Part shown: positions 1-8,072 of the stretch, piece by piece | How positions within the stretch are numbered: position 1 is the stretch's first letter | Layout: every line of letters begins with the position of its first letter | Assembly (NCBI RefSeq): GCF_021655115.1 | Contig: NZ_PPXY01000024.1 | Coordinates: forward strand, 1 to 55,301 | Length of the DNA: 55,301 bases | Source: Clostridium sp. Cult3 | GTDB lineage: Bacteria; Bacillota; Clostridia; Tissierellales; Tepidimicrobiaceae | Direction of reading: 5' to 3' | Program-made: the position numbers and the translations under genes | The notes under the pieces: generated by a model | What the model saw: only the letters and a program-made list of their open reading frames with translations | Told to the model about the DNA's origin: nothing | The model's database searches: none

Positions 1-64
1 TGTATTATAATATATATATGTACAATATAAAATTGTAACAGTGGTGGAATAGTAATATGTCCTA

Positions 65-150
65 GCAGGACTGGCGGAATTGGCAGACGCACTATCTTGA
101 GGGGGTAGCGGTCAAGGACCATACGAGTTCGAGTCTCGTGTCCTGCACCA
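65..150 (+). tRNA. tRNA-Leu (anticodon GAG)
   Basis: This is a type II tRNA. The seven-base acceptor halves GCAGGAC and GTCCTGC pair fully, the CCA end is encoded (148-150), and a long variable arm is present. The anticodon stem CTATC/GGTAG encloses the loop TTGAGGG, giving anticodon GAG at 99-101, which reads CUC and CUU leucine codons. The T arm carries TTCGAGT. It stands alone and is followed by a strong hairpin terminator. Confidence 0.95.
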
Positions 151-164
151 CAAAATAATAGAAA

Positions 165-201
165 TTAAAAAATCATATACGATTCGTATATGATTTTTTA
201 A
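165..201 (+). terminator. Hairpin terminator after tRNA-Leu
   Basis: A 16-bp perfect inverted repeat (165-180 with 186-201) has a five-base loop, GATTC. The right arm ends in a T run. It would end tRNA-Leu transcription. Its core, ATCATATAC-N5-GTATATGAT, recurs at 10966-10996. Confidence 0.8.
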
Positions 202-232
202 TCTTATAGCCCTAGTGAATAATACTTTATAC

Positions 233-293
233 AAAAAGAACCTCCATATATTTCTTTGTATATAAGACAAAGAAACTATAGAAGGTTCTTTTG
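233..293 (-). terminator. Bidirectional-type terminator after the permease gene
   Basis: This is a two-level hairpin. Outer arms AAAAGAACCT and AGGTTCTTTT enclose an inner stem TTTCTTTG/CAAAGAAA. On the minus strand it follows the stop of the amino-acid permease within about 15 bases and ends in a T run, so it most likely ends the leftward transporter operon. It could also back up the tRNA terminator. Confidence 0.7.
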
Positions 294-305
294 TTATTAA
301 AAATT

Positions 306-1589
306 TTACCAGCCCTGAGGCAATATATTCATTAAGGATAGAGTTGCATATACAGCTCCTCCACAGTATAATATGATTATTATTGATTGTATAATAGGAT
401 GTGCTAAGGCTCCACTAGTCCATTCAGGTTCCTTATCGCCAAGTTTTCTTGCTTTTTTCAACATTAAAACAGGCAATATAGACATTATCGCTCCAGCATA
501 AGCTCCTGCAAAATAAAGAGCATTTACGAAACTTCCAAATTTACTATATGCTAGTAGAAAAGGTGGAACGGCCATAATTAATATTGCAATAGTCCTATAT
601 TTTGGGTCTGATTCTGAAGGAAATTTAAGCTTGTCTATTATATTGGTAAAATAAGTTCCACCAATAGCCCAAAAAGAAGTTAACATTGAACATAGTGCAA
701 ATCCATTAGCAACAAAAGCTGCCCATTGACCTAATGCTTTTCCCCAAGAAATAGTGGCAATTTCAGAAATATTATCTGGTCCACTAAGTCCTAATGCTAC
801 TGCAGGTACTATAGCTAAAATTAAACCAGTTGTAACCATACCAGTTGTTATAGCAGCAGGTAATTTTTTAGCATTTCCTGATGCTACAAAGCCCCTTGCA
901 AGTTCAGGAACACAATATTGTGATACATAGCAAAATATTGTCATACTAAATACCGGTATTGAGTAATATATATTATAGAAAGTAATATATTCTATATTAA
1001 TGCCAGGACCTATGAAAGTTGCAACTATTAATAATCCCAACAAAACAAACATTCCTGCTAAGATATATTTTTCTGCAGTTCCGATACATTTTAAACCTAC
1101 CCAAATGACCCCAACTGCAGGAATAAAAAACAGTAGACTACCTAATAAAGGTGGTATCCCAAAAAGGTCACATAAAATTTCTCCACTACCTGTGGTATAA
1201 GCAATAAGGCATCCCAATGCATTTATAGTAACTGCAATAAAAATTGCCCATGATCCAAGTTTTCCTAAATACTTTTCAGCTAATCCACTTAATTGTAGTG
1301 GCTTTTTAGTCCTAAATGTTACTTCAGCCAAATATAACATAGATATAGTAGTACAAATGCCTGCAACTACTAGACAAGTTACTAAAACAGGCCATCCAGC
1401 CTTACGAGATGCATAGGCTAAACTTAATATCCCAGCTCCAAGATTGCATCCTACAATAATGGATACTCCTTCCCAAAATGTAAGAGGTTCTGCTCTTAAG
1501 GCACCTTCATGCGTTTCTGAAGACATTTCCTTATTGGTAGTTGGTACAGTTGTAGTATTCTTTGCGTTATATTTATTTTGTATGTCCAA
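306..1589 (-). CDS. Aromatic amino-acid permease family transporter
   Basis: The 427-residue protein has about 11 hydrophobic segments and belongs to the tryptophan/tyrosine permease (HAAAP) family. These are proton- or sodium-coupled importers of Trp, Tyr and related amino acids in the cell membrane. The first membrane segment carries the family signature around GCNLGAGILSLAYA, after a hydrophilic N-terminus of about 35 residues. I place the start at TTG (1587-1589) because AAAGGAG lies eight bases upstream; a GTG three codons earlier would overlap that site. The gene is second in a leftward operon, about 50 bases after the GPH-type symporter, and is probably driven by the sigma-54 promoter at 3165-3181. 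The substrate is not evident; the context suggests the amino acid used by the enzymes encoded at 5856-9619. Confidence 0.85.
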   Translation of the reverse strand: MDIQNKYNAKNTTTVPTTNKEMSSETHEGALRAEPLTFWEGVSIIVGCNLGAGILSLAYASRKAGWPVLVTCLVVAGICTTISMLYLAEVTFRTKKPLQLSGLAEKYLGKLGSWAIFIAVTINALGCLIAYTTGSGEILCDLFGIPPLLGSLLFFIPAVGVIWVGLKCIGTAEKYILAGMFVLLGLLIVATFIGPGINIEYITFYNIYYSIPVFSMTIFCYVSQYCVPELARGFVASGNAKKLPAAITTGMVTTGLILAIVPAVALGLSGPDNISEIATISWGKALGQWAAFVANGFALCSMLTSFWAIGGTYFTNIIDKLKFPSESDPKYRTIAILIMAVPPFLLAYSKFGSFVNALYFAGAYAGAIMSILPVLMLKKARKLGDKEPEWTSGALAHPIIQSIIIILYCGGAVYATLSLMNILPQGW

Positions 1590-1641
1590 ACTATTCACTC
1601 CTTTATAATAAAATTAGTATCTTTATCTGTTTAATTATCAT

Positions 1642-3099
1642 TTATAAAAGTTCTTCAAATCCTTCTGTGGTATAAGGTTTTCCTGCTCTTTTTAATTCTA
1701 AGTTCTTAATTAATGCCTCATAACGTTTACTGGTAATTGGATAAGCAACAATGCTTAAAGCACATATTAGTGCTAGTATTCCTGGGTACAGTGTAAACAA
1801 GGAATCGATTGCATCCAACGCCTGTTGAGTTTGATTTAAACCTAATGCTGGATCGTAATTTGCAAAATGAAGTACAAGTCCTATGAATTGTCCTACTAGG
1901 GCTCCACCTAATTTTCCAAAGAATGAAAAGTATGCCATTAGCATTCCTTCTCTTCTTTTTCCATATTTAAATTCATCTACGTCTGTTACGTCATACAATA
2001 GTGTATAAATTAAAGTCCAATATCCTGCTGCTCCTATATTTCCTAAACAAGCATAAATAACTGTTCCTCTTAATGTAGTAATATTTATGAACTTAGCAGC
2101 TATCATAACAACTCCTGCAATAGAAAGACATCCGATAAACACACTTCGCTTATCAAACTTCACTGCGATTTTAGCTAATGCAAGAGCTATGATCATACCG
2201 GATATACCAACGCCTGCATATACTAAGGAAGCTTCAGTTTCTCCCATGCCAAGGTGATATTGGACATAGTACATAGTGGAGGTTGTCCAAACTGTATAGC
2301 ACATATAGAAAACTAAATCAGCTAATAGAATAAATAAATAAGGCTTTATTTGCATAATCTCTTTTACATCTTGGATAACGGATTGTTTCTTATCTTTTTC
2401 TTTTGGATCTTCTTCAATGATGATTTCCTTACCTCTTGTGGTTCTCCAACATATTAGTGCACAAACAATAGCAATGCTAGCGATAATAACAACTGCATAT
2501 TTCCAAGATTGTGCATCACTTAATCCTTGGGCGTTGAATTTACCTATTAAAAATGTAGGCAATGCACTTGCACAAAAAACTCCGATAAAATTAAAAAATT
2601 GGGCAATACCACGTAGTTCTGTACGTTCATTGTTATCTAAAGTTAAGCAGCCACCTAGAGAAAAAAATGGAATGTTATAAGCAGTATATGCAGTCCAAAA
2701 TGCCATAGCTAAAAGAGTATAATAAACATTTTTTCCTACTCCCTCGAAATTTACAACAGTAAAAAGCAACATCATTGTAATACCCAATGGAAATGCAGAA
2801 CCCAATATAAAAGGTCTTCGTTTTCCATATTTGCATTTAGTATTGTCTGACCAGCTACCAATAATTGGATCTGTTACTGCATCCCACAATACTGCAAGAA
2901 GAACTACAGTACCTGCATATTTAGGACTAATTCCTGCAACATCTGTTAAGAAAAACAATAAGAATCCTGCAACAAAATCGTAAGCAATTGCATCGGCAGT
3001 ACCACCAAATGAATAACCTATCTTGGTACCAAAAGACAACTTCCTATACAATGAATCTTGGTCATTAGATGAAGCATTTGAATTCACTGAATCTATCAT
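1642..3099 (-). CDS. GPH-family (MFS-type) cation symporter
   Basis: The 485-residue protein has about 12 membrane segments and belongs to the glycoside-pentoside-hexuronide:cation symporter family (MelB/XylP/YicJ type). It shows the family's early loop (DPIIGSWSDNT followed by GKRRPFIL) and the repeat-like GKRREG motif in the second half. The start is ATG at 3097-3099, preceded by AAAGGGGG; the longer reading frame upstream has no ribosome site. It is first in the leftward two-gene transporter operon, about 66 bases downstream of a sigma-54 -24/-12 element. Family members usually carry sugars or sugar acids. Its pairing with an amino-acid permease and an amino-acid-type enzyme cluster makes a glycosidic or other conjugated amino-acid substrate conceivable, but that is inference. 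Confidence 0.85.
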   Translation of the reverse strand: MIDSVNSNASSNDQDSLYRKLSFGTKIGYSFGGTADAIAYDFVAGFLLFFLTDVAGISPKYAGTVVLLAVLWDAVTDPIIGSWSDNTKCKYGKRRPFILGSAFPLGITMMLLFTVVNFEGVGKNVYYTLLAMAFWTAYTAYNIPFFSLGGCLTLDNNERTELRGIAQFFNFIGVFCASALPTFLIGKFNAQGLSDAQSWKYAVVIIASIAIVCALICWRTTRGKEIIIEEDPKEKDKKQSVIQDVKEIMQIKPYLFILLADLVFYMCYTVWTTSTMYYVQYHLGMGETEASLVYAGVGISGMIIALALAKIAVKFDKRSVFIGCLSIAGVVMIAAKFINITTLRGTVIYACLGNIGAAGYWTLIYTLLYDVTDVDEFKYGKRREGMLMAYFSFFGKLGGALVGQFIGLVLHFANYDPALGLNQTQQALDAIDSLFTLYPGILALICALSIVAYPITSKRYEALIKNLELKRAGKPYTTEGFEELL

Positions 3100-3164
3100 G
3101 TTTTTTCCCCCTTTGTTTTTGTATACACTAAGAATAATATTTAGTAGTGTTAGTTTATTTATAA

Positions 3165-3181
3165 TGCAATAGTTGTACCAA
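3165..3181 (-). promoter_or_regulatory. Sigma-54 promoter for the transporter operon
   Basis: Read on the minus strand the element is TTGGTAC-AACTA-TTGCA. GG at -24 and GC at -12 have the required 12-base periodicity. It sits about 66 bases before the symporter start. A sigma-54 activator gene lies immediately beyond, on the other strand. Confidence 0.75.
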
Positions 3182-3244
3182 GGGTCAAATAGCATTGATA
3201 ATACATTGTCATAAAGGAATTAGCTTTATTTAATTTTGTATTAT

Positions 3245-3364
3245 TTATCAAAATTAACAAGTGTTTGATTATTAAACTTTATCAAAATATTATTGAAATA
3301 GTAGAATTGGAGGGTTCATATAACATTTATCAATTATGGCAATAGATTTATCATATTTGACAAA
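3245..3364. promoter_or_regulatory. Cluster of candidate activator-binding sites (TTTATCA motifs)
   Basis: TTTATCA occurs at 3245, 3279, 3326 and 3347. The last copy forms a dyad, TTTATCA-TATT-TGACAAA (3347-3364), with the same arm length and four-base gap as the double dyad at 5490-5528. These lie about 65-200 bases upstream of the leftward sigma-54 promoter, the usual distance for enhancer sites. Binding by the activator encoded at 3697 is inferred. Confidence 0.55.
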
Positions 3365-3696
3365 TACAATAATTAAGTAATATATAACAATTCGAGTTAT
3401 TTTTAGTGATATAAATAAAAAAGATTAAACAATTTATTGTAAGTTCTATTAATAGAATGAATAATATTAATAACAAAAGCATATCGAACAGTTGAACAAT
3501 TATTAGAATTGTAATATAGTAATATTAAATAAAAAAAATTAATAGTAAATGTCGAATTATAGAGAATTATTATACTATAATCAAATATTAATACTTATAT
3601 TGAAGCAATTCAAGCTACTTTATTTTTATAATGCTTTCCATAGAAGTGAATGTTGCTGGGATTTAACATTTTGAATATATCAAGGAGGGGTTCTAA

Positions 3697-5478
3697 ATGA
3701 CTAAGCTATTGACAATTCAAAATACTGCTCAAGCAATTGCAGAAGCTATATCAGCAGCTATAGAGATAGAAACAGAAATTGTTGATAATAGGTTAAATAT
3801 TGTAGCAGGTACCGGAAGATATTATGAAAAGATTGGTAAAATAGAAGAGGAGGGTGATATAAATTCAGGTGAAATATATGGATTGGTTTTGCGTACAGGA
3901 AAAGAATATATTATTGAGGATGCAATTAACAACCCTATTTATTTGGGTAGAGAAAATGAATTAGCAGAAGTATGCTGTCCAATTAGGATGGAAAACCAAA
4001 TAATCGGTTTAATTGGGCTTGTTGCATTTACTCAAGAACAGAAAAACATGTTAATAAACAAGCAAGATAGCTTATTGAATTTTACTAGAAAAATGGCTTT
4101 TCTTCTTGCTAGTAGAGTTGCAGAAGTACAAATATCAAATGCCATGGAGACTATATTAGAATCTATTCATGACGGTATCCTTTCAGTAGATAATAATGGA
4201 ATAATCATATCTTGTAATATTAGGGCTGAAAAACTAATTGGCAAATCTAAAGAAGAATTAGTTGGAAACCATTTAAAGGAGTTTTGGCCGGACAGCTCTG
4301 TAATGGATGTTATTCGCACAGGAGTAGGATATACTGACAAAGAAGAAATTTTCACTGCTTCTGATGGGAAACAACTGCATTTTATTTCCACTGTATCCCC
4401 TATTCATATTCGTAAGGAAAAAAATGGATGTGTTAGAAAAAACAAATGTAATGGTGCTGTTATTTCATTTAGAGATATTAAAGAAATAAAGAAGATGCTC
4501 TATGACATGACCGAAAAAAACCCTAGTTCTTCTATAGATGAATTCTTGGGAGAGAGTGCACAAATACATAATTTAAAAGATAGGGTACAAAAAATTGCAA
4601 ATGGAAATTCTACAGTACTTATTACAGGAGAAAGTGGTACTGGTAAAACACTTTTGGCCAAATCCATCCATTTTGCTAGTTCTCGAAAAGAAGCTCCTTT
4701 TGTTACTGTAAATTGTGGAGCTATTCCAGATAATTTAATTGAGAGTGAACTTTTTGGATATGAGCCAGGTGCCTTCACAGGAGCAAAGAAAAACGGGAAG
4801 CCAGGAAAATTTGAATTAGCTGATAAAGGAACCATATTCTTAGATGAAATTGGAGATATGCCTCTCCATCTTCAAGTAAAATTATTAAATGTCTTACAGC
4901 AACATAAGTTTGAAAGAATAGGTGGAACAAGAGAAATTTCAGTTGATATAAGAGTTATTGCTGCTACAAATCTTGATCTTGAACAAATGGTGGTGAATGG
5001 CGAATTTCGTGAGGATCTGTATTTTAGATTAAATGTAATTCCTATTAACATACCACCTCTTCGAGAGCGTAAAGAAGATGTTAGAATTTTACTTGAACAT
5101 TCATTAAACAAATATAACAATTTATTAAATAAGGAAATTGATGGATTTGATGATAATGCTATGGAATTGTTATTGAACTATAGCTGGCCTGGAAATGTCA
5201 GGGAACTTGAAAATGCAATAGAATATACAGTTAATATGGAAGAGGAAAATAAAATTACAGTGAATAGTTTGCCCCCGAAGCTGAAGCATGTACAAAAAAA
5301 ACAAACAGGTGTATTGCCTCTTGAGATACAGTGTAGACAATTAGAGAAAAAAATTATTGTAGATTGTTTAGAGAAAACTGGTTGCAGTGTAGAAGGGAAA
5401 ATAAAAGCTGCAGATTTACTGGGAATTAGCGTATCAACTCTATACAGAAAGATTCGGGAACTAAATATAGAATTATAA
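3697..5478 (+). CDS. Sigma-54-dependent transcriptional activator (GAF-PAS-AAA+-Fis)
   Basis: The 593-residue enhancer-binding protein has a GAF-like N-terminal sensor (about 15-140), a PAS domain (about 150-265), a sigma-54 interaction AAA+ domain (about 280-515) and a C-terminal Fis-type helix-turn-helix (about 555-593). Walker A GESGTGKT is at 311-318, the sigma-54 contact loop GAFTGA at 358-363, and a Walker B TIFLDEIGD near 380. All catalytic features look intact. There is no receiver domain, so control is probably by a small ligand bound to GAF or PAS rather than by a kinase. The start ATG follows AAGGAGGGG. It lies between two operons that each carry a sigma-54 promoter, so it is very likely their local regulator. 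Its own promoter is probably sigma-70 type. Confidence 0.93.
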   Translation: MTKLLTIQNTAQAIAEAISAAIEIETEIVDNRLNIVAGTGRYYEKIGKIEEEGDINSGEIYGLVLRTGKEYIIEDAINNPIYLGRENELAEVCCPIRMENQIIGLIGLVAFTQEQKNMLINKQDSLLNFTRKMAFLLASRVAEVQISNAMETILESIHDGILSVDNNGIIISCNIRAEKLIGKSKEELVGNHLKEFWPDSSVMDVIRTGVGYTDKEEIFTASDGKQLHFISTVSPIHIRKEKNGCVRKNKCNGAVISFRDIKEIKKMLYDMTEKNPSSSIDEFLGESAQIHNLKDRVQKIANGNSTVLITGESGTGKTLLAKSIHFASSRKEAPFVTVNCGAIPDNLIESELFGYEPGAFTGAKKNGKPGKFELADKGTIFLDEIGDMPLHLQVKLLNVLQQHKFERIGGTREISVDIRVIAATNLDLEQMVVNGEFREDLYFRLNVIPINIPPLRERKEDVRILLEHSLNKYNNLLNKEIDGFDDNAMELLLNYSWPGNVRELENAIEYTVNMEEENKITVNSLPPKLKHVQKKQTGVLPLEIQCRQLEKKIIVDCLEKTGCSVEGKIKAADLLGISVSTLYRKIRELNIEL

Positions 5479-5489
5479 TAAAATTATTT

Positions 5490-5528
5490 TTTATCAGAAA
5501 TGATAAATTGTTTATCATTTCTGATAAA
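5490..5528. promoter_or_regulatory. Tandem dyad, candidate enhancer site of the sigma-54 activator
   Basis: Two 18-base copies of TTTATCA-N4-TGATAAA (5490-5507 and 5511-5528) are separated by TTG. The second is the exact reverse complement of the first, so the whole is also an 18-bp perfect inverted repeat. No T run follows, which argues against a terminator. It lies about 270 bases upstream of the sigma-54 promoter at 5785. Confidence 0.65.
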
Positions 5529-5577
5529 TACTCAACAAATAGGTAAACGCTACCATGTTCTTTGCATTAACAAAAAT

Positions 5578-5601
5578 AATAGTAAATATTAATTTACTAT
5601 T
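5578..5601. terminator. Weak AT-only hairpin
   Basis: AATAGTAAAT and ATTTACTATT pair across the loop ATTA, followed by TTT. With no G:C-rich stem, it may be a weak terminator or chance in AT-rich DNA. Confidence 0.35.
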
Positions 5602-5643
5602 TTTAAAAAAAGTAATTGGTAATATGTTTATATTTTCTTTATG

Positions 5644-5686
5644 AAAGCAGTATGTGTAAAATTTTATGCATATTGCTTTTTTATTT
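5644..5686 (+). terminator. Terminator of the activator gene
   Basis: Stem AAAGCAGTATG (5644-5654) pairs with CATATTGCTTT (5669-5679) with one G-T pair, followed by a T run. It separates the activator transcript from the sigma-54 promoter at 5785. Confidence 0.7.
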
Positions 5687-5784
5687 GCAATAGATTTAAC
5701 AAGGCATAATTACAGTGTTTGGTAGTGTTTTAGCTATTATTATATGAAAATTCATGAGTAGGATATGCTCATTTGATTTTATTC

Positions 5785-5800
5785 TGGCATAAATGTTGCA
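5785..5800 (+). promoter_or_regulatory. Sigma-54 promoter of the dehydrogenase/GcvP-like operon
   Basis: TGGCAT-AAATG-TTGCA matches the -24/-12 consensus, with GG and GC twelve bases apart. It is 55-60 bases before the ATG of the short-chain dehydrogenase. Only the sixth base of the -24 box (T for C) departs from the ideal. Confidence 0.87.
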
Positions 5801-5855
5801 ACGATAATATTGTGAGTTCAAAATTAAAAAAATAAAGAAAGAAGGAGAGATAAAA

Positions 5856-6632
5856 ATGGGAGAAATGAAAGGTAAAGTAGTTATTATAACAGGTGGATCA
5901 GGTGGAGTAGGAATAGCTACAGCTAAAAAGTTTTTAGAAAATGATGCAATTGTTTATTTGTCAGATATCAGTGAAAAAAATCTAAAAGCTGCAACAGAAG
6001 AATTAAGCAAAATGGGAACTGTAAAATATGTTGTGACAGACGTTTCAAAGGTTTCTGATATTGAAAATTTAATTGATACAGTTGCAAAAGACGCGGGAAG
6101 AATTGACGTAGTAGTTAACAGTGCAGGTGTATGGGTTGAAGGAAATACTGACGAAATGACAGAAGAAATGTGGGATAGAACAGTTGATGTAAACCTAAAA
6201 GGAACTTTCTTTATGTGTAGCCGTGCTATACCAGAATTAGAAAAAACAAAAGGTTGTATTGTAAATGTTTCCTCTGATGCAGGAGTTGGTGGAAATCCAG
6301 GAGATGCAATTTATAATGCTTCAAAAGGTGGCGTAACATTGCTTACAAAATCATTAGGATTAGAATTAGCTCCAAGACAAATTCGAGTAAATGCAGTAGC
6401 ACCAGCAGATATAGAAACTCCAATGCTAGCAGGTCAAGCAAGAGATTATGGTGGAGGAGATGAAGACGGTTATTATAAAGATTTATTAAAAAAATACCCT
6501 GCAGGAAAACATGCTCGTTTCATTAAACCTGAAGAAGTTGCTGAATGTGTATACTTTTTAGCTTCTCCAAAAGTTGAACCAATTACATCACATACATTAT
6601 CTATAGACTGGGGTTTAACAGCAGGATATTAA
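5856..6632 (+). CDS. Short-chain dehydrogenase/reductase (SDR family)
   Basis: This 258-residue classical SDR has a nucleotide loop TGGSGGVG (12-19), an NAG-like NSAG motif, a catalytic serine in VSSDAG (about 139-140), and Tyr153 and Lys157 in YNASK. Asp37 at the end of the second strand suggests NAD(H) rather than NADP(H). The protein would oxidise or reduce an alcohol/ketone group; the substrate cannot be read from the sequence. The start ATG follows AGGAGAG. It is the first gene after a sigma-54 promoter, 36 bases before the GcvPA-like gene, so it probably works in the same pathway. One speculative role is oxidising a beta-hydroxy amino acid before the PLP enzyme acts. Confidence 0.9.
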   Translation: MGEMKGKVVIITGGSGGVGIATAKKFLENDAIVYLSDISEKNLKAATEELSKMGTVKYVVTDVSKVSDIENLIDTVAKDAGRIDVVVNSAGVWVEGNTDEMTEEMWDRTVDVNLKGTFFMCSRAIPELEKTKGCIVNVSSDAGVGGNPGDAIYNASKGGVTLLTKSLGLELAPRQIRVNAVAPADIETPMLAGQARDYGGGDEDGYYKDLLKKYPAGKHARFIKPEEVAECVYFLASPKVEPITSHTLSIDWGLTAGY

Positions 6633-6668
6633 TAACTTGCTTTTAAGAAAAAAGGGAGGAGATATTCA

Positions 6669-8072
6669 ATGGATAAAACAACATTTGTTCATCCTTACAT
6701 TCCAAATTCAGTCCCTGAAATCAAGAATGAAATGATGAAAGAAGTAGGCGTAGAAGACCTAGAAGAACTTTATTGTGAAATTCCAGATCAATTAAGGTTT
6801 AAAGGGAAATTGAATTTACCAGAAGCAATTCCATCAGAATATGAACTAAAAAGGCATTTAGATGAAATACTAGATAAAAACACTACTTGCAATGATTATC
6901 TAAACTTTCTTGGTTCAGGATGTTGGCAACACTATGTACCTGCAGTAGTAGATGAAATACTTGGACGTGCTGAGTTTTTAACTGCATATAGTGGAGCTGA
7001 ATATTGTGACTTAGGTAAATGGCAAGCTAGGTTTGAAGCCCACAGTCTTTTAGGAGAACTGTTAAATTTTGATGTTGTATCAGAATCCACTTACAGTTGG
7101 GGAAATGCAGCAGGACTTGCTATTCGTATGGCATCAAGAATAACAGGTCGAAACGAAGTTTTAATTCCAAAGTCTATTTGTCCTGATAGATTATTAGAGA
7201 TTAAAACATTGTGCCAGCCTGAAAATATGGAAAACTCTATAAAGATTAAACTAATAGAATTTGATAAGGAAAGTGGATTATTAGATTTACAGGATTTAAG
7301 GAATAATATTTCAGATAAAACAGCAGCAATATATTTTGAAAATCCTTCTTATCTTGGATTTATAGAAGAACAAGGGGAAGAAATATGTAAAATTGTAAAA
7401 GATCACGGAGTTTTATCTATAGTTGGAGTTGATCCAATTTCCTTAGGAATAATGGCTCCTCCAGCAGATTACGGAGCAGATATGGCTTGCGGAGAAATCC
7501 AGCCTTTAGGTATTCATATGAATTGTGGTGGTGGACAAGCTGGTTTTATAGCATTTAGAGATGATGATGTATACATTTCAGAATGTCCATTGCTAATCTA
7601 TAGTATGGTAGAGACTGAAGAAGAAGGTCAATATGCATTTACAGAAATTCGGTCGGAAAGAACCTCTTATGCTGCAAGAGATAAAGCCAAGGATTGGGTT
7701 GGAACTGCATCAGGATTGTGGACTATAGGTGCAGGGGTATATCTTGCATTAATGGGCCCTCAAGGAATGAAAGAAACTGGAGAAACAATCATTCAAAATG
7801 CAAATTTCGCTAGAAAGCTAATCAATGAAATAGAAGGTGTAAAAGTACTTTTTAATACAACATTTAAGGAATTTGTTGTGAATTTTGATGGTACAGGAAA
7901 AACAGTAGCAGAGATAAACAAAGCGTTAGAAGATAACGGAATTTTTGGAGGTAAAGATCTAACTGAAGATTTTCCTGAGCTAGGAAACAGTGCTTTATAT
8001 TGTATTACTGAAGTGCATACAAAGCAAGATGTTTATAAGCTTGTAGATGCCCTGAAGGAGGTACTGAAATAA
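6669..8072 (+). CDS. Divergent glycine dehydrogenase subunit 1-like protein (GcvPA family)
   Basis: The 467-residue fold-type I PLP-family protein is related to the alpha subunit of the two-subunit glycine decarboxylase (P-protein). The family start (HPYIPNS, then RFKGKLNLPEAI) and HYVPAVVDEI near 90 are clear. Residues that are normally highly conserved are changed: the usual TPYQPE...SQG segment reads TAYSGAEYCDLGKWQ, and the usual Y-D-G reads TYSWG. No gene for the H or T protein is present in the window. These changes suggest a specialised paralog acting on another amino acid, or one with another partner; this is inference. It is preceded by GGGAGGAG and overlaps the next gene by one base (TAATG), consistent with a heterodimer. 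Confidence 0.83.
   Translation: MDKTTFVHPYIPNSVPEIKNEMMKEVGVEDLEELYCEIPDQLRFKGKLNLPEAIPSEYELKRHLDEILDKNTTCNDYLNFLGSGCWQHYVPAVVDEILGRAEFLTAYSGAEYCDLGKWQARFEAHSLLGELLNFDVVSESTYSWGNAAGLAIRMASRITGRNEVLIPKSICPDRLLEIKTLCQPENMENSIKIKLIEFDKESGLLDLQDLRNNISDKTAAIYFENPSYLGFIEEQGEEICKIVKDHGVLSIVGVDPISLGIMAPPADYGADMACGEIQPLGIHMNCGGGQAGFIAFRDDDVYISECPLLIYSMVETEEEGQYAFTEIRSERTSYAARDKAKDWVGTASGLWTIGAGVYLALMGPQGMKETGETIIQNANFARKLINEIEGVKVLFNTTFKEFVVNFDGTGKTVAEINKALEDNGIFGGKDLTEDFPELGNSALYCITEVHTKQDVYKLVDALKEVLK

Larger units (their letters stand above)
3100..3696. other. Divergent intergenic control region
   Basis: About 600 very AT-rich bases lie between the leftward symporter and the rightward activator. 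They hold the sigma-54 element at 3165-3181, the TTTATCA cluster at 3245-3364, and, near the activator, a small palindrome TTGAA-GCAA-TTCAA (3600-3613) followed by TATAAT (3627-3632). No well-spaced -35 box could be assigned to that -10. No small gene was found here. Confidence 0.6.
5479..5855. other. Intergenic region between activator and dehydrogenase operon
   Basis: The 377 bases hold, in order, the tandem dyad (5490-5528), a weak hairpin (5578-5601), a rho-independent terminator (5644-5686) and the sigma-54 promoter (5785-5800). I see no coding sequence with a ribosome site. Confidence 0.6.

Noticed and set aside
5490-5528. Rho-independent terminator of the activator gene
   Set aside because: No T run follows; a better terminator with a T run is at 5644-5686, and related dyads occur at the other sigma-54 promoter.
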